This document shows positions 24,389 through 33,584 of a DNA stretch of 64,000 nt, piece by piece (within the stretch, counting starts at the first letter, position 1; each line of letters opens with the position of its first letter). The stretch spans positions 744,001 through 808,000 of the forward strand of contig NZ_CP011409.1 of the NCBI RefSeq assembly GCF_001267925.1, read 5' to 3'. Under the pieces are notes generated by a model. The model worked only from the letters and a program-made list of their open reading frames with translations, did not search any database and was not told the DNA's origin. Source of the stretch: Herbaspirillum hiltneri N3 (GTDB taxonomy: Bacteria > Pseudomonadota > Gammaproteobacteria > Burkholderiales > Burkholderiaceae_D). The translations under genes and the position numbers were made by a program.

Positions 24389-25057
24389 ATGAGCAAGACA
24401 GCAAGAAAACATGGCGTGGCCACCGGCGGCCACCACGGCAATCGCGCTTCGCATCAGGTGCGCATCATCGGCGGACTGTGGAAACGCACGCCGCTGCCGG
24501 TGCTCGAGGCCGAAGGCCTGCGCCCGACGCCGGACCGTGTGCGCGAGACGGTGTTCAACTGGATCACGCACCTGATCGACGCCGACTGGACAGGCGTGCG
24601 CTGCCTCGACCTGTTCGCCGGCACCGGCGCGCTCGGTTTCGAAGCCGCCAGCCGCGGCGCGCAGCGCGTGGTTATGGTGGAGAACCACGGTCCCGCCGCA
24701 CGCCAGCTCGACGCCAGCAAGGACAAGCTGAAAGCCGCGCAGGTCGAAGTGCGGCGCGGCGACGCGCTGGCGCTGCTGCAGGGATACAAGACGCCTGCAC
24801 CGGCGCCGGCGCCGGCGAACGCAAATGCGGGATTCAACCTCATCTTCGCCGATCCGCCGTATCATCAGGACTGGCTTGCCAAAATCATGCCCGTATGCGA
24901 GCAAGTGCTGGCTGACGGCGGCCTGGTGTATGTCGAATCGGAGTACCCGCTGGAAGGCGAAGAGTTGCCCGCCTGGATGGCGCCCTGGGAGGTTGTCAGG
25001 GCCGATAAGGCGGGCATGGTGTTTTATCATTTATTGCGGCGCAAAAACATCGGCTAA
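24389..25057 (+). CDS. rsmD: 16S rRNA (guanine(966)-N2)-methyltransferase RsmD
   Basis: A 222-residue class I methyltransferase that modifies G966 of 16S rRNA in the 30S subunit. The start at 24389 (MSKTARKHGVATGG) is preferred; an earlier in-frame ATG lies inside the M16 gene. Family features are VRIIGGLWKRTPLPV and RPTPDRVRETVFNWI at the N-terminus, motif I CLDLFAGTGALGFEAASRGA near residues 72-91 and motif IV FADPPYHQ near 153. A stretch of APAPAPANANA in the middle is a small low-complexity insertion. It is followed by coaD, the usual rsmD-coaD pair. Confidence 0.92.
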   Translation: MSKTARKHGVATGGHHGNRASHQVRIIGGLWKRTPLPVLEAEGLRPTPDRVRETVFNWITHLIDADWTGVRCLDLFAGTGALGFEAASRGAQRVVMVENHGPAARQLDASKDKLKAAQVEVRRGDALALLQGYKTPAPAPAPANANAGFNLIFADPPYHQDWLAKIMPVCEQVLADGGLVYVESEYPLEGEELPAWMAPWEVVRADKAGMVFYHLLRRKNIG

Positions 25058-25095
25058 TTAAGGCATAATGCGCGTTCTGATTGCTTAGCTGGTGA

Positions 25096-25596
<501 letters not shown>

Positions 25597-25668
25597 TGTC
25601 CGCATTGCCCGCCGGAATGAAACCGGCCGGCAGTCCCGCGGCATGCAGCATGTAAAGGAAGCGTTTGT

Positions 25669-25926
25669 ATGGCACTGATGATCACCGATGATTGCATTAA
25701 CTGCGACGTCTGCGAGCCCGAGTGCCCGAACGAGGCGATTTACATGGGGCCGCAGATCTATGAAATCGACCACAACAAGTGCACCGAATGCGTCGGCCAT
25801 TTCGATGAGCCGCAATGCCAGCAAGTCTGTCCGGTCGCCTGCATCCCGTTCGACCCCGCCTGGCGCGAATCCAAAGAGCAACTGATGCTCAAGTACGAAA
25901 CGCTGCAGGCCGCGGCCAAGAGCTGA
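25669..25926 (+). CDS. YfhL family 4Fe-4S ferredoxin
   Basis: An 85-residue dicluster ferredoxin. The first cluster motif is CINCDVCEPECP (residues 9-20). The second has the long insertion typical of the YfhL/Allochromatium type, CTECVGHFDEPQCQQVCP. It is an electron carrier of unknown partner. Its RBS AAGGAAGCG precedes the ATG. It sits alone after coaD (72 bp); proximity to coaD is common in proteobacteria and does not define its job. Confidence 0.92.
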   Translation: MALMITDDCINCDVCEPECPNEAIYMGPQIYEIDHNKCTECVGHFDEPQCQQVCPVACIPFDPAWRESKEQLMLKYETLQAAAKS

Positions 25927-26051
25927 ACGCTCTTTTCCTTCCTCCCGTATCATAAGAAAAACCTGCTTGCATATAGGCAGTTCGTATTTCTGCTGCGCGC
26001 TCCTCGCGCGGTATGATCGTCGCTCGATATTTCCTTCCTCGGGAAAACGCC

Positions 26052-26669
26052 ATGCCCAATCATCAGCGTCTGCGTCATTTCATCACTTCCTTCTCCGCCT
26101 TGCTCGCGCGTGAAAGAGCCGAAGAAGCCATCCTTCGCGAAGGCGCCGTGTTGCTGGGCGACCTGGTTGCGGTCGATGACTGGCTGCCGGAAGCCTATGC
26201 CGAGCCGGATCCGGAACGCTATCGCCAATACCTGCTGCATGTCGATTCGGCGCAGCGCTTTTCAGTGGTCAGTTTCGTCTGGGGGCCGGGCCAGCAAACG
26301 CCGGTGCACGACCACACCGTGTGGGGACTGATCGGCATGTTGCGCGGCTCGGAATATTCGCAGTCCTATCGCCGGGAGGGCGGCGACGGCAAGGGCGCGC
26401 TCGCGCCGCACGGAGAACCGATACAATTGACGCCCGGCATGGTGGAGCCGATTTCACCCAACCTCGAAGGCCTCGATGACATCCACCGCGTCCGCAATGC
26501 ATATGCGGACCAGGTGTCGATCAGCGTGCATGTCTACGGCGCCAACATCGGTGCGGTGCATCGTTCGGTGTATCAGCCGGACGGCACGCGCAAGGCCTTT
26601 ATCTCGGGCTATTCGAACACCACGCTGCCCAACATCTGGGATTTATCCAAGGAGACGAAAACGACATGA
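26052..26669 (+). CDS. Cysteine dioxygenase family protein (thiol dioxygenase)
   Basis: A 205-residue cupin of the cysteine/3-mercaptopropionate dioxygenase family, which oxidises a thiol to a sulfinate with mononuclear iron. The start at 26052 (MPNHQRLRHFITSFS) is preferred over one 13 codons earlier. The iron-binding block is PVHDHTVWGLIGMLRGSEYSQ near residue 80, with the third His expected in HRVRNAYADQVSISVHVYG. The 3-mercaptopropionate (Arg-type) subgroup seems more likely than eukaryotic CDO, but residues alone do not settle it. Its stop overlaps the rhodanese start by 4 bp, indicating a joint role in sulfur metabolism. Confidence 0.82.
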   Translation: MPNHQRLRHFITSFSALLARERAEEAILREGAVLLGDLVAVDDWLPEAYAEPDPERYRQYLLHVDSAQRFSVVSFVWGPGQQTPVHDHTVWGLIGMLRGSEYSQSYRREGGDGKGALAPHGEPIQLTPGMVEPISPNLEGLDDIHRVRNAYADQVSISVHVYGANIGAVHRSVYQPDGTRKAFISGYSNTTLPNIWDLSKETKTT

Positions 26670-28294
26670 GCAGCATCCGCATCGGCACAAGAAGCTATCA
26701 GCAAGTCCGCGACGATCTTCTGGCGCGCCGTGAGATCGCGCTGCTCGACGTGCGCGAGGAAGCGCCGCACGCCGAAGCGCATCCGCTGTTCGCCGCCAAC
26801 CTGTCGTTTTCGCATCTGGAGCTGCTGGCTTACGCACGCATCCCGCGGCGCGACACCGCCATTGTCGTGCTGGACGATGGCGAGGGTCTGGCGCAGAAGG
26901 CAGCGGAGCGCTTCATCGCGCTGGGCTACAGCAACGTCAGCGTGCTCGAGGGCGGCGTGACGGGATGGAAGGCCGGCGGCGGGGAGTTGTTCCAGGACGT
27001 CAACGTGCCCAGCAAATCCTTCGGCGAACTGGTCGAAAGCAAGCGTCACACGCCGTCGTTGTCAGCCCCCGAAGTCAAGGCCCTGCTCGACGCGAAAGAA
27101 GACGTGGTGGTGCTCGATGCGCGCCGCTTCGACGAATACCAGAACATGAACATACCGACCTCGATCAGCGTGCCCGGCGCCGAGCTGGTCTTGCGCGTGC
27201 GTGAGCTGGCGCCGGATCCGAACACGCGTGTGATCGTCAACTGCGCCGGCCGCACGCGCAGCATCATCGGCACGCAATCGCTGCTCAACGCCGGCATTCC
27301 CAACCAGGTCCACGCGCTGCGCAACGGCACCATCGGCTGGACGCTGGCCGGGCAACAACTCGAACACGGCAACAGCCGCCAGTTCCCGGCCGCGCTGACG
27401 GCGGCAACGCGCGCCCAGGCGGCCGGCGATGCCCGCGCCGTGGCCGACCGCGCCGGCGTCAAACGCCTGGATGCCAAGGGCTTGCAGACGCTGCGCGCCG
27501 ACACGGCACGCACTACCTATCGCTTCGACGTGCGCACGCCGCAGGAATATGAAGCCGGTCACCTGCCAGGTTTCCTCGGCGCACCCGGCGGCCAGCTGGT
27601 GCAGGAGACCGAATCCAACGCCACCGTGCGCGGCGCGCGCATCGTGCTGGTCGACGACGACGGCGTGCGTGCCAACATGACGGCGTCGTGGCTGGCGCAG
27701 ATGGCGTGGGAAGTCTACGTGCTTGACGGTGCGACCGCGCAGCAGTTCAGCGAGCAAGGTCCGGCGCCGCGTGAATTGCCGCCGGCGCCGCCATCGGAAA
27801 GAATTTCGCCGCAGACATTGGCCGGCTGGCTGGAGCAAGATCAGGCCAAAGCCAAGGTCAACGCCAACGCGGGCAAGGGCACCGTGGTGCTGGATTTCTC
27901 CACCAGTGCGAACTACGTCAAACAGCATGTTCCCGGCGCCTGGTTCGCCTTGCGCTCGCAGCTGGCGCAAGTCCTGCAGAACGTGCCGGCGGCCGAACGT
28001 TACGTGGTCACCTGCGGCAGCAGCCTGCTGGCGGCATTCGTCATCGGCGACCTGGCCGCGCTGACCGACAGGCCGGTGTTCCTGCTCGAAGGCGGCAACG
28101 GCGGCTGGAAGGCCGCCGGTCTGCCGCTTGAGACCGGCGCGACCTCGCTGGCCTCGCCGCGCATCGACCGCTACCGCCGTCCGTACGAGGGCACCGACAA
28201 TCCCGCTTCCGCCATGCAGGCCTATCTCGACTGGGAGTTCGGCCTGGTCGAGCAGCTCGGCCGCGACGGCACTCATGGGTTTCAAGTCATATGA
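26666..28294 (+). CDS. Four-domain rhodanese-like sulfurtransferase
   Basis: A 542-residue protein made of four consecutive rhodanese domains (about 5-110, 115-235, 265-365, 375-500). Only the second and fourth keep an active-site Cys: residue 193 in VIVNCAGRTRSI and residue 450 in YVVTCGSSLLAA. In the first and third the equivalent loop reads VVLDDGEGLA and VLVDDDGVRA, with no Cys. It probably moves sulfane sulfur from the thiol pathway begun by the overlapping dioxygenase gene upstream. No signal peptide is seen, so it is cytoplasmic. A terminator follows. Confidence 0.88.
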   Translation: MSSIRIGTRSYQQVRDDLLARREIALLDVREEAPHAEAHPLFAANLSFSHLELLAYARIPRRDTAIVVLDDGEGLAQKAAERFIALGYSNVSVLEGGVTGWKAGGGELFQDVNVPSKSFGELVESKRHTPSLSAPEVKALLDAKEDVVVLDARRFDEYQNMNIPTSISVPGAELVLRVRELAPDPNTRVIVNCAGRTRSIIGTQSLLNAGIPNQVHALRNGTIGWTLAGQQLEHGNSRQFPAALTAATRAQAAGDARAVADRAGVKRLDAKGLQTLRADTARTTYRFDVRTPQEYEAGHLPGFLGAPGGQLVQETESNATVRGARIVLVDDDGVRANMTASWLAQMAWEVYVLDGATAQQFSEQGPAPRELPPAPPSERISPQTLAGWLEQDQAKAKVNANAGKGTVVLDFSTSANYVKQHVPGAWFALRSQLAQVLQNVPAAERYVVTCGSSLLAAFVIGDLAALTDRPVFLLEGGNGGWKAAGLPLETGATSLASPRIDRYRRPYEGTDNPASAMQAYLDWEFGLVEQLGRDGTHGFQVI

Positions 28295-28322
28295 ACTATT
28301 GCTGACCGCCAGGCGAAGAAAC

Positions 28323-28358
28323 ACGCGACCCGATTACAATGACGGTCGCGTTTTCTTT
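28323..28358 (+). terminator. Terminator of the dioxygenase-rhodanese operon
   Basis: ACGCGACC (28323-28330) pairs with GGTCGCGT (28344-28351), followed by TTTCTTTT. The ATG at 28339 lies in its loop, which argues against that codon being the start of the downstream transporter. Confidence 0.75.
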
Positions 28359-28371
28359 TGAAACGGTTCCC

Positions 28372-29256
28372 ATGCAACATATCCCGCCGCGCGCAGTGGG
28401 CGCACTGCTCGTCAACACCACGATCTGGGGCTTGTCCTGGATCGCCTTCAAATCCCTGCAGCAGCAGGGCATCCACCCGCTGTGGGCGACCGCCATCATT
28501 TTTTCCTGCTGCACGCTCTGGATGCTGCTGCTCAAGCGTAAATCGCTGCGCGAGATCGGCAATCATCCCGAGCTGATTTACGTTGCGGTTGCCTCCGGCC
28601 TGACCAACACCGCCTTCAACGGCGCGGTGGCGTTCGGCGATGTGGTGCGCGTGGTGCTGCTGTTTTACCTGATGCCGATCTGGGCCGTGATCCTGGCGCG
28701 GCTGGTGCTGCATGAGCCGATCACGCAGCGTGCGTTGCTGCGGATTGCATTGGGGCTTTGCGGCGCCGTCATCGTGCTGTATCAGCCGGCGATCGGCGTG
28801 CCCTTGCCACACGACATGGCCGACTGGGTGGCGCTGGCCGGCGGGTTCTTTTTTGCCGTCAACAACATCATGCTGCGCCGCCTGCACGGCGTCGCCGACG
28901 GCGCCCGGGCGGTCGCCATGCTGAGCGGCGGCGCGCTGCTGTCGACGATTCTCGGTGTAGCACTGGCGGCATCCGGAGCGATCGCCTGGCCCGGCGCCAT
29001 CGGCACGCCGTCGGTGCCGACGCTGGCGCTATGGTCGGTGCTGTTCATGGTGTCCAACCTGTGCCTGCAATACGGCGTGGCGCGGCTGCCCGCGAACATC
29101 ACGGCGGTGGTCATGCTGGTGGAAATCATCATCGCCGCGGTGTCGGCATGGCTGTTCGGCGCGGCGGAATTGCGTGCCCAGGATCTGATCGGCGGCGCCT
29201 TGATCATCGCCGCACCTTGGCTGGTGCGCGACCGGCGTGTGGCTGCGCCCGCCTGA
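28372..29256 (+). CDS. EamA/DMT family transporter
   Basis: A 294-residue drug/metabolite transporter with ten predicted helices in two EamA repeats (about residues 5-135 and 150-285). The start at 28372 (MQHIPPRAVGALLVNTTIWG) is chosen because an earlier ATG at 28339 falls in the loop of a terminator hairpin; a 305-residue product is the alternative. It probably exports a small metabolite such as an amino acid, but no substrate can be assigned. It is convergent with the diguanylate cyclase gene 6 bp downstream, with no terminator between. Confidence 0.8.
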   Translation: MQHIPPRAVGALLVNTTIWGLSWIAFKSLQQQGIHPLWATAIIFSCCTLWMLLLKRKSLREIGNHPELIYVAVASGLTNTAFNGAVAFGDVVRVVLLFYLMPIWAVILARLVLHEPITQRALLRIALGLCGAVIVLYQPAIGVPLPHDMADWVALAGGFFFAVNNIMLRRLHGVADGARAVAMLSGGALLSTILGVALAASGAIAWPGAIGTPSVPTLALWSVLFMVSNLCLQYGVARLPANITAVVMLVEIIIAAVSAWLFGAAELRAQDLIGGALIIAAPWLVRDRRVAAPA

Positions 29257-29262
29257 GCAGGT

Positions 29263-30357
29263 TCAGCCGGCCAGCATCACGCGATTGCGGCCGCCTTCTT
29301 TGGCGCGGTAGAGCGCCTCGTCGGCGCTGGCGATCAGTTTCTGGCGCGCCTGGTCGGCCGACATGCTGCGGTCGGGCGGGGTTTGCGAGGCGGCGCCGAT
29401 GGAGACGGTCACCTGCAGCGCTTCATCCGCGCCGGCAATCTCGATGGCCTGCTGGGCCACGCTGGCGCGGATCCGTTCGGCGATGCGTTCGGCGTCGCGC
29501 AATGTCGCCTGGGTCAGCAGCACGATGAATTCCTCGCCGCCGTATCGTCCCAGCGAATCGCTCAGGCGCAATTCCTTCTTGATGCGTGTCGCTACTTCAC
29601 GCAGCACGTCGTCGCCGCTCTGGTGGCCGAACTTGTCGTTGACGCGCTTGAAGTGATCGATGTCGATGAACAGGCAGGACAGTGCTGAGCGCTCGCGCTG
29701 GGCGCGGCCAATTTCTTCCTGCATGCGCTGTTCGATGTAACGGCGGTTGTTGACGCCGGTGAGCGGATCGGTCAGGCCGATGTGCTTGAGGCGTTCGTTG
29801 TTGATGACGTTTTCAAGGCAGATCGCCACCACCGACGCCAGCCGCTCGATGAAGTCGGTAGCCAGGTTGCCGGTGAAGCGGCCTTCATGGGCGCTGCCCA
29901 GGGCCAGGTAACCGATCAGTTTCTGATGGCGCGTCAATGGCAGGATCGCCACACTGGCGGGCCGGTACGTCGGAAACAGCGATTGATGCAATTCATGCTG
30001 GTAAGGGCCGAGCGTGGGCTTTTCCAGCGGCAGGGCGGGGCCGTTTTCAGCCAGGAACAGCAGGTTGGGATATTCGTCGAGGCCGATTTGCAGGTCATGC
30101 AGGATGCGGCGCACGTCGAAGGCGTAGTCGACCAGCGCGAGCGTGACGATTTCCAGGTTGAAGGTGTTGGGCATCAACAGCGACGCCGTTTCGATCAGGT
30201 CGCGGAATTCGCTCGAGCCGATCAGGCGCAGGTCGAAAGCCTGGTGGCGCTGCATGATTTGTTGATTGATGCGGGCCTGCTCCAGCAGGTCCTGCAACTC
30301 GGCGTGCAGCTGCTGGTTTTCTTCCAACAGTGCCTGGGTGTCGACAGCGCTATTCAT
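29263..30357 (-). CDS. Diguanylate cyclase with N-terminal DUF484/GAF-like sensor
   Basis: A 364-residue cytoplasmic protein. The start at 30357 (MNSAVDTQALLEENQQLHAE) is preferred; an extended start at 30441 is possible. An N-terminal coiled coil (about 5-40) leads to a GAF/DUF484-type domain (about 45-195), then a GGDEF domain with active motif YGGEEF near residue 290. The inhibitory site RLSD lies five residues before it, so the enzyme should make cyclic-di-GMP under product inhibition. There is no membrane segment. It would feed motility/biofilm signalling. Confidence 0.87.
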   Translation of the reverse strand: MNSAVDTQALLEENQQLHAELQDLLEQARINQQIMQRHQAFDLRLIGSSEFRDLIETASLLMPNTFNLEIVTLALVDYAFDVRRILHDLQIGLDEYPNLLFLAENGPALPLEKPTLGPYQHELHQSLFPTYRPASVAILPLTRHQKLIGYLALGSAHEGRFTGNLATDFIERLASVVAICLENVINNERLKHIGLTDPLTGVNNRRYIEQRMQEEIGRAQRERSALSCLFIDIDHFKRVNDKFGHQSGDDVLREVATRIKKELRLSDSLGRYGGEEFIVLLTQATLRDAERIAERIRASVAQQAIEIAGADEALQVTVSIGAASQTPPDRSMSADQARQKLIASADEALYRAKEGGRNRVMLAG

Positions 30358-30490
30358 CGTGGTCCGGTCTTTTGGCCGTTTTTGCTTATTTCCCTTGATA
30401 CCATCAACGCTGGCCTGAGCCGCGTCCCCCTTGCCCGGCAAGCGATTTGCTGCGGACGCACAAGCTTACCACCGGCGCGCCGTGATTGCT

Positions 30491-31384
30491 TTACAGCGTG
30501 GCGAAAAAACGCTCGCCCATTTCTTCCAGGCCGAGCGACTGCAATACGTCCTGCAGGCGTTCGGTCGGCCGCTTGCGCGGCAGGTCCTTGTAGCGGGCGA
30601 TGATCAGTTCGTTCTTCATCGAGTGTTCCCAGCCGACCAGTTCGGTCACGCTGACCTGGTAGCCGTGCGCTTCCAGTTGCAGGCAGCGCAGCACGTTGGT
30701 GACCTGGCTGCCGAATTCGCGCGTGTGCAGCGGATGGCGCCACAGCTCGGTCAGCGACGTGCGGCCCAGCGAGGCGCCCTTGTTGCGGTTGAGCACGGAG
30801 GCGACTTCGGCCTGGCAGCACGGCACCAGCACGATGAATTGCGCATGCTTTTTCAGCGCGAAATGGATGGCGTCGTCGGTTGCCGTATCGCAGGCGTGCA
30901 GCGCGGTGACGACGTCGATCTGTTCCGGCAGGGCGGGCGAGACGATCGAGTCGGCCACCGACAAGTTGAGGAAGGACATGCCGGGGAAGCCGAGGCGTTT
31001 TGCCAGCTCGGTCGATTTCTGCACCAGTTCTTCGCGCGTTTCAATGCCGTAGATGCGCGAATTGCCTTCCAGCGCCTTGAAGAACAGGTCATACAGGATG
31101 AAGCCGAGATACGACTTGCCGGCGCCGTGATCGACCACGCTGACGTCGGGATGCGCGTTGCGGATTTCCTGCAGCAGTGGTTCGATGAACTGGTACAGGT
31201 GATAGACCTGCTTGAGCTTGCGGCGGCTGTCCTGGTTGAGCTTGCCGTCGCGCGTCAGGATGTGCAATTCCTTGAGCAGCTCTATCGACTGGCCCGGGCG
31301 GATTTCCGGAATCGCCGCGCCGGCGCCGGCGGCACCTGCGGCAACGCCGGCCGCCGCAGGTTTGTTGTGCTTCTTGCTGCTCAT
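30491..31384 (-). CDS. SAM-dependent methyltransferase (Methyltransf_32-like)
   Basis: A 297-residue protein with a Lys/Ala/Gly-rich N-terminal tail (MSSKKHNKPAAAGVAAGAAG) and a class I methyltransferase core. The SAM-binding stretch is VSVVDHGAGKSYLGFILYDLF near residue 80, with IYGIETREELV after it and ALHACDTATDDAIHFAL plus VPCCQAEV in the middle. The HACDTATD and PCCQ blocks resemble the Methyltransf_32 family, some members of which modify RNA or proteins. It lies 16 bp downstream of ychF on the same strand. The target is unknown. Confidence 0.75.
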   Translation of the reverse strand: MSSKKHNKPAAAGVAAGAAGAGAAIPEIRPGQSIELLKELHILTRDGKLNQDSRRKLKQVYHLYQFIEPLLQEIRNAHPDVSVVDHGAGKSYLGFILYDLFFKALEGNSRIYGIETREELVQKSTELAKRLGFPGMSFLNLSVADSIVSPALPEQIDVVTALHACDTATDDAIHFALKKHAQFIVLVPCCQAEVASVLNRNKGASLGRTSLTELWRHPLHTREFGSQVTNVLRCLQLEAHGYQVSVTELVGWEHSMKNELIIARYKDLPRKRPTERLQDVLQSLGLEEMGERFFATL

Positions 31385-31399
31385 AAGAATGTCGCTGGC

Positions 31400-32490
31400 T
31401 CAGACGTTGAACAGGAAGTTCATCACGTCGCCGTCCTTGACCACGTATTCCTTGCCTTCGGCGCGCATCTTGCCCGCTTCCTTGGCGCCGTTTTCACCCT
31501 TGTAGGCGATGAAGTCCTCATAGGCGATGGTCTGCGCGCGGATGAAGCCGCGCTCAAAGTCGGTGTGGATCACGCCGGCCGCCTGCGGGCCGGTGGCGCC
31601 GACCGGTACGGTCCAGGCGCGTACTTCCTTCACGCCTGCGGTGAAGTAGGTCTGCAGGCCGAGCAGCTTGAAGCCCGCGCGGATCAGACGGTCGAGGCCC
31701 GGCTCTTCCATGCCCATGTCGGCCAGGAAGTCGGCCTTGTCGGCGTCGTCGAGGTCGGCGATTTCCGATTCGATGGCGGCGCAGATGGCGACAATCGGCG
31801 CGCCCTGGTCGGCGGCGTATTTGGTCAGCTGGTCCAGCAGCGGGTTGTTGGTGAAGCCGTTGTCGGACACATTGGCCACGTACATGGCTGGCTTGGCCGT
31901 GATCAGGCACAGCGGCTTGATCAGCGCTATTTCTTCAGCGTCGAGTCCGAGCGCGCGCACCGGCTGGGCGTCGTCCAGCGCCGGCATGATGCGTTCCAGC
32001 AGCGCCACCAGCTTGGCGGCGTCCTTGTCGCCCGAGCGGGCTTTTTTCTGTTCGCGGTGGATCGCCTTCTCGACGGTGCCCATGTCGGCCAGCGCCAGTT
32101 CGGTCTGGATCACGGCGATGTCATCCAGCGGGCTGACCTTGCCGGCCACGTGGATCACGTTCGGGTCTTCGAAGCAGCGCACCACGTTGACGATGGCGTC
32201 CGTTTCGCGGATGTGCGACAGGAACTGGTTGCCCAGGCCTTCACCTTTGGAAGCGCCCGCCACCAGGCCGGCGATGTCCACGAATTCCACGGTTGCCGAA
32301 AGAATGCGCTCCGGCTGACGATTTCTGCCAGCGCCTGCAGGCGCGGATCGGGTACTTCGACCATGCCGACGTTCGGTTCGATGGTGCAGAACGGATAGTT
32401 TTCAGCGGGAATGCCCGCCTTGGTCAAGGCATTGAACAGGGTCGATTTACCGACGTTGGGCAGGCCGACGATGCCGCATTTGAGGCTCAT
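31400..32490 (-). pseudogene. ychF: ychF, broken by a one-base deletion
   Basis: YchF is a universally conserved Obg-family ATPase that binds ribosomes. The start at 32490 ([26 protein letters not shown] with the P-loop near residue 8) reads correctly to AEIV, about 57 codons in, then leaves frame. The correct frame resumes at [15 protein letters not shown] and continues to the normal end at 31400 (VMNFLFNV). Adding one T at 32316 on the plus strand (restoring AAG, Lys) gives an intact 363-codon gene, the usual YchF length. Everything else looks functional, so this is either a recent mutation or a sequencing error. Confidence 0.9.
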
Positions 32491-32768
32491 GACAAAATTC
32501 TTTCTTAATCAAAAGCGGTATTGTATCAAGTCAGGCGGCCGACCCGCAGCTTTGCTGAGGCTTGCGCGGCTTGCGCCGCAAGCATCGTGCTGCGACGCGG
32601 AAACATAAGAAGCGCATCCCAACTCGCCGAGATTGGTCAGTTGAAGTGTTGTCAATTTGTTTCAATACGTTAATTGGCCGGTGAGCCGTTGGATTGTATT
32701 TACACTGCCTATTGCCATGCCGGAAGCAATTGCTGTTTTTGCTCTACAATGTCGCCTTTGGAGAATTC

Positions 32769-33584
32769 TTGGTATCCGTCTTGCCTAACATCGTAGAAAT
32801 CCGCGACTTGCACTTTGGTTATGGGGACCGCCCGATCCTGTCGGGCCTCCGCATGGACTTCCCACGTGGAAAAGTGATTGCCGTCATGGGCGGATCCGGC
32901 TCCGGCAAGACCACCATCCTGCGCCTGATCGGCGGCCAGTTGCGCCCGCAATCGGGCACGCTGACGGTCGACGGCGAGAACGTGCCGTCGCTCGACACCG
33001 GCGACCTGTATCGCCTGCGCCGCAAGATGGGCATGCTGTTCCAGAACGGCGCGCTGTTTACCGACATGACGGTGTTCGACAACGTCGCGTTTCCGTTGCA
33101 CGAACACACCGACCTGCCGGAAGAGTTGATCCGCGACCTGGTGCTGCTCAAGCTCAACGCGGTCGGCCTGCGCAACGCCGCACCGCTGAAGCCGGCCGAG
33201 ATTTCCGGCGGCATGGCGCGCCGCGTAGCGCTGGCGCGCGCGATCGCGCTGGATCCCGCGCTGATCATGTATGACGAGCCGTTCGCCGGCCTTGATCCGA
33301 TTTCCATGGGCGTGACCGCCAATCTGATCCGCAAGCTCAATGATGCGCTCGGTTCGACATCGATCCTGGTGTCGCATGACGTCAACGAATCGTTCGGCAT
33401 CGCCGACTATGTCTACTTCCTGTCGGAAGGCAAGATCGTCGCACAAGGCACTCCCGACGAAATGCGCGCCTCGCAGGACCCTTACGTGAAGCAATTCGTG
33501 CACGCCGAGGCCGACGGCCCGGTGCCGTTCCATTATCCGGGCCGCTCGCTGGCAGAGGACGTTGGCTTGGGAGGGCGTCAATGA
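32769..33584 (+). CDS. mlaF: Phospholipid ABC transporter ATP-binding protein MlaF
   Basis: A 271-residue ATPase of the Mla system, which moves phospholipids between the outer and inner membrane to keep outer-membrane asymmetry. The start is TTG at 32769 with GGAG at 32760-32763; an upstream ATG at 32694 would add 25 unlikely residues. Walker A is GGSGSGKTT near residue 42, signature EISGGMARRVALARA near 140 and Walker B IMYDEPFAGLDP near 165. It opens the mlaFEDACB operon and overlaps mlaE by 4 bp. The 32,491-32,768 gap between it and the divergent ychF holds no gene. Confidence 0.93.
   Translation: MVSVLPNIVEIRDLHFGYGDRPILSGLRMDFPRGKVIAVMGGSGSGKTTILRLIGGQLRPQSGTLTVDGENVPSLDTGDLYRLRRKMGMLFQNGALFTDMTVFDNVAFPLHEHTDLPEELIRDLVLLKLNAVGLRNAAPLKPAEISGGMARRVALARAIALDPALIMYDEPFAGLDPISMGVTANLIRKLNDALGSTSILVSHDVNESFGIADYVYFLSEGKIVAQGTPDEMRASQDPYVKQFVHAEADGPVPFHYPGRSLAEDVGLGGRQ

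Noticed and set aside
30431..32398. A 655-codon plus-strand ORF
   Set aside because: It is antisense to the methyltransferase and ychF genes, with composition typical of a high-G+C shadow frame (repeats of Arg, Gly, Ala, Val, Gln) and no family features.
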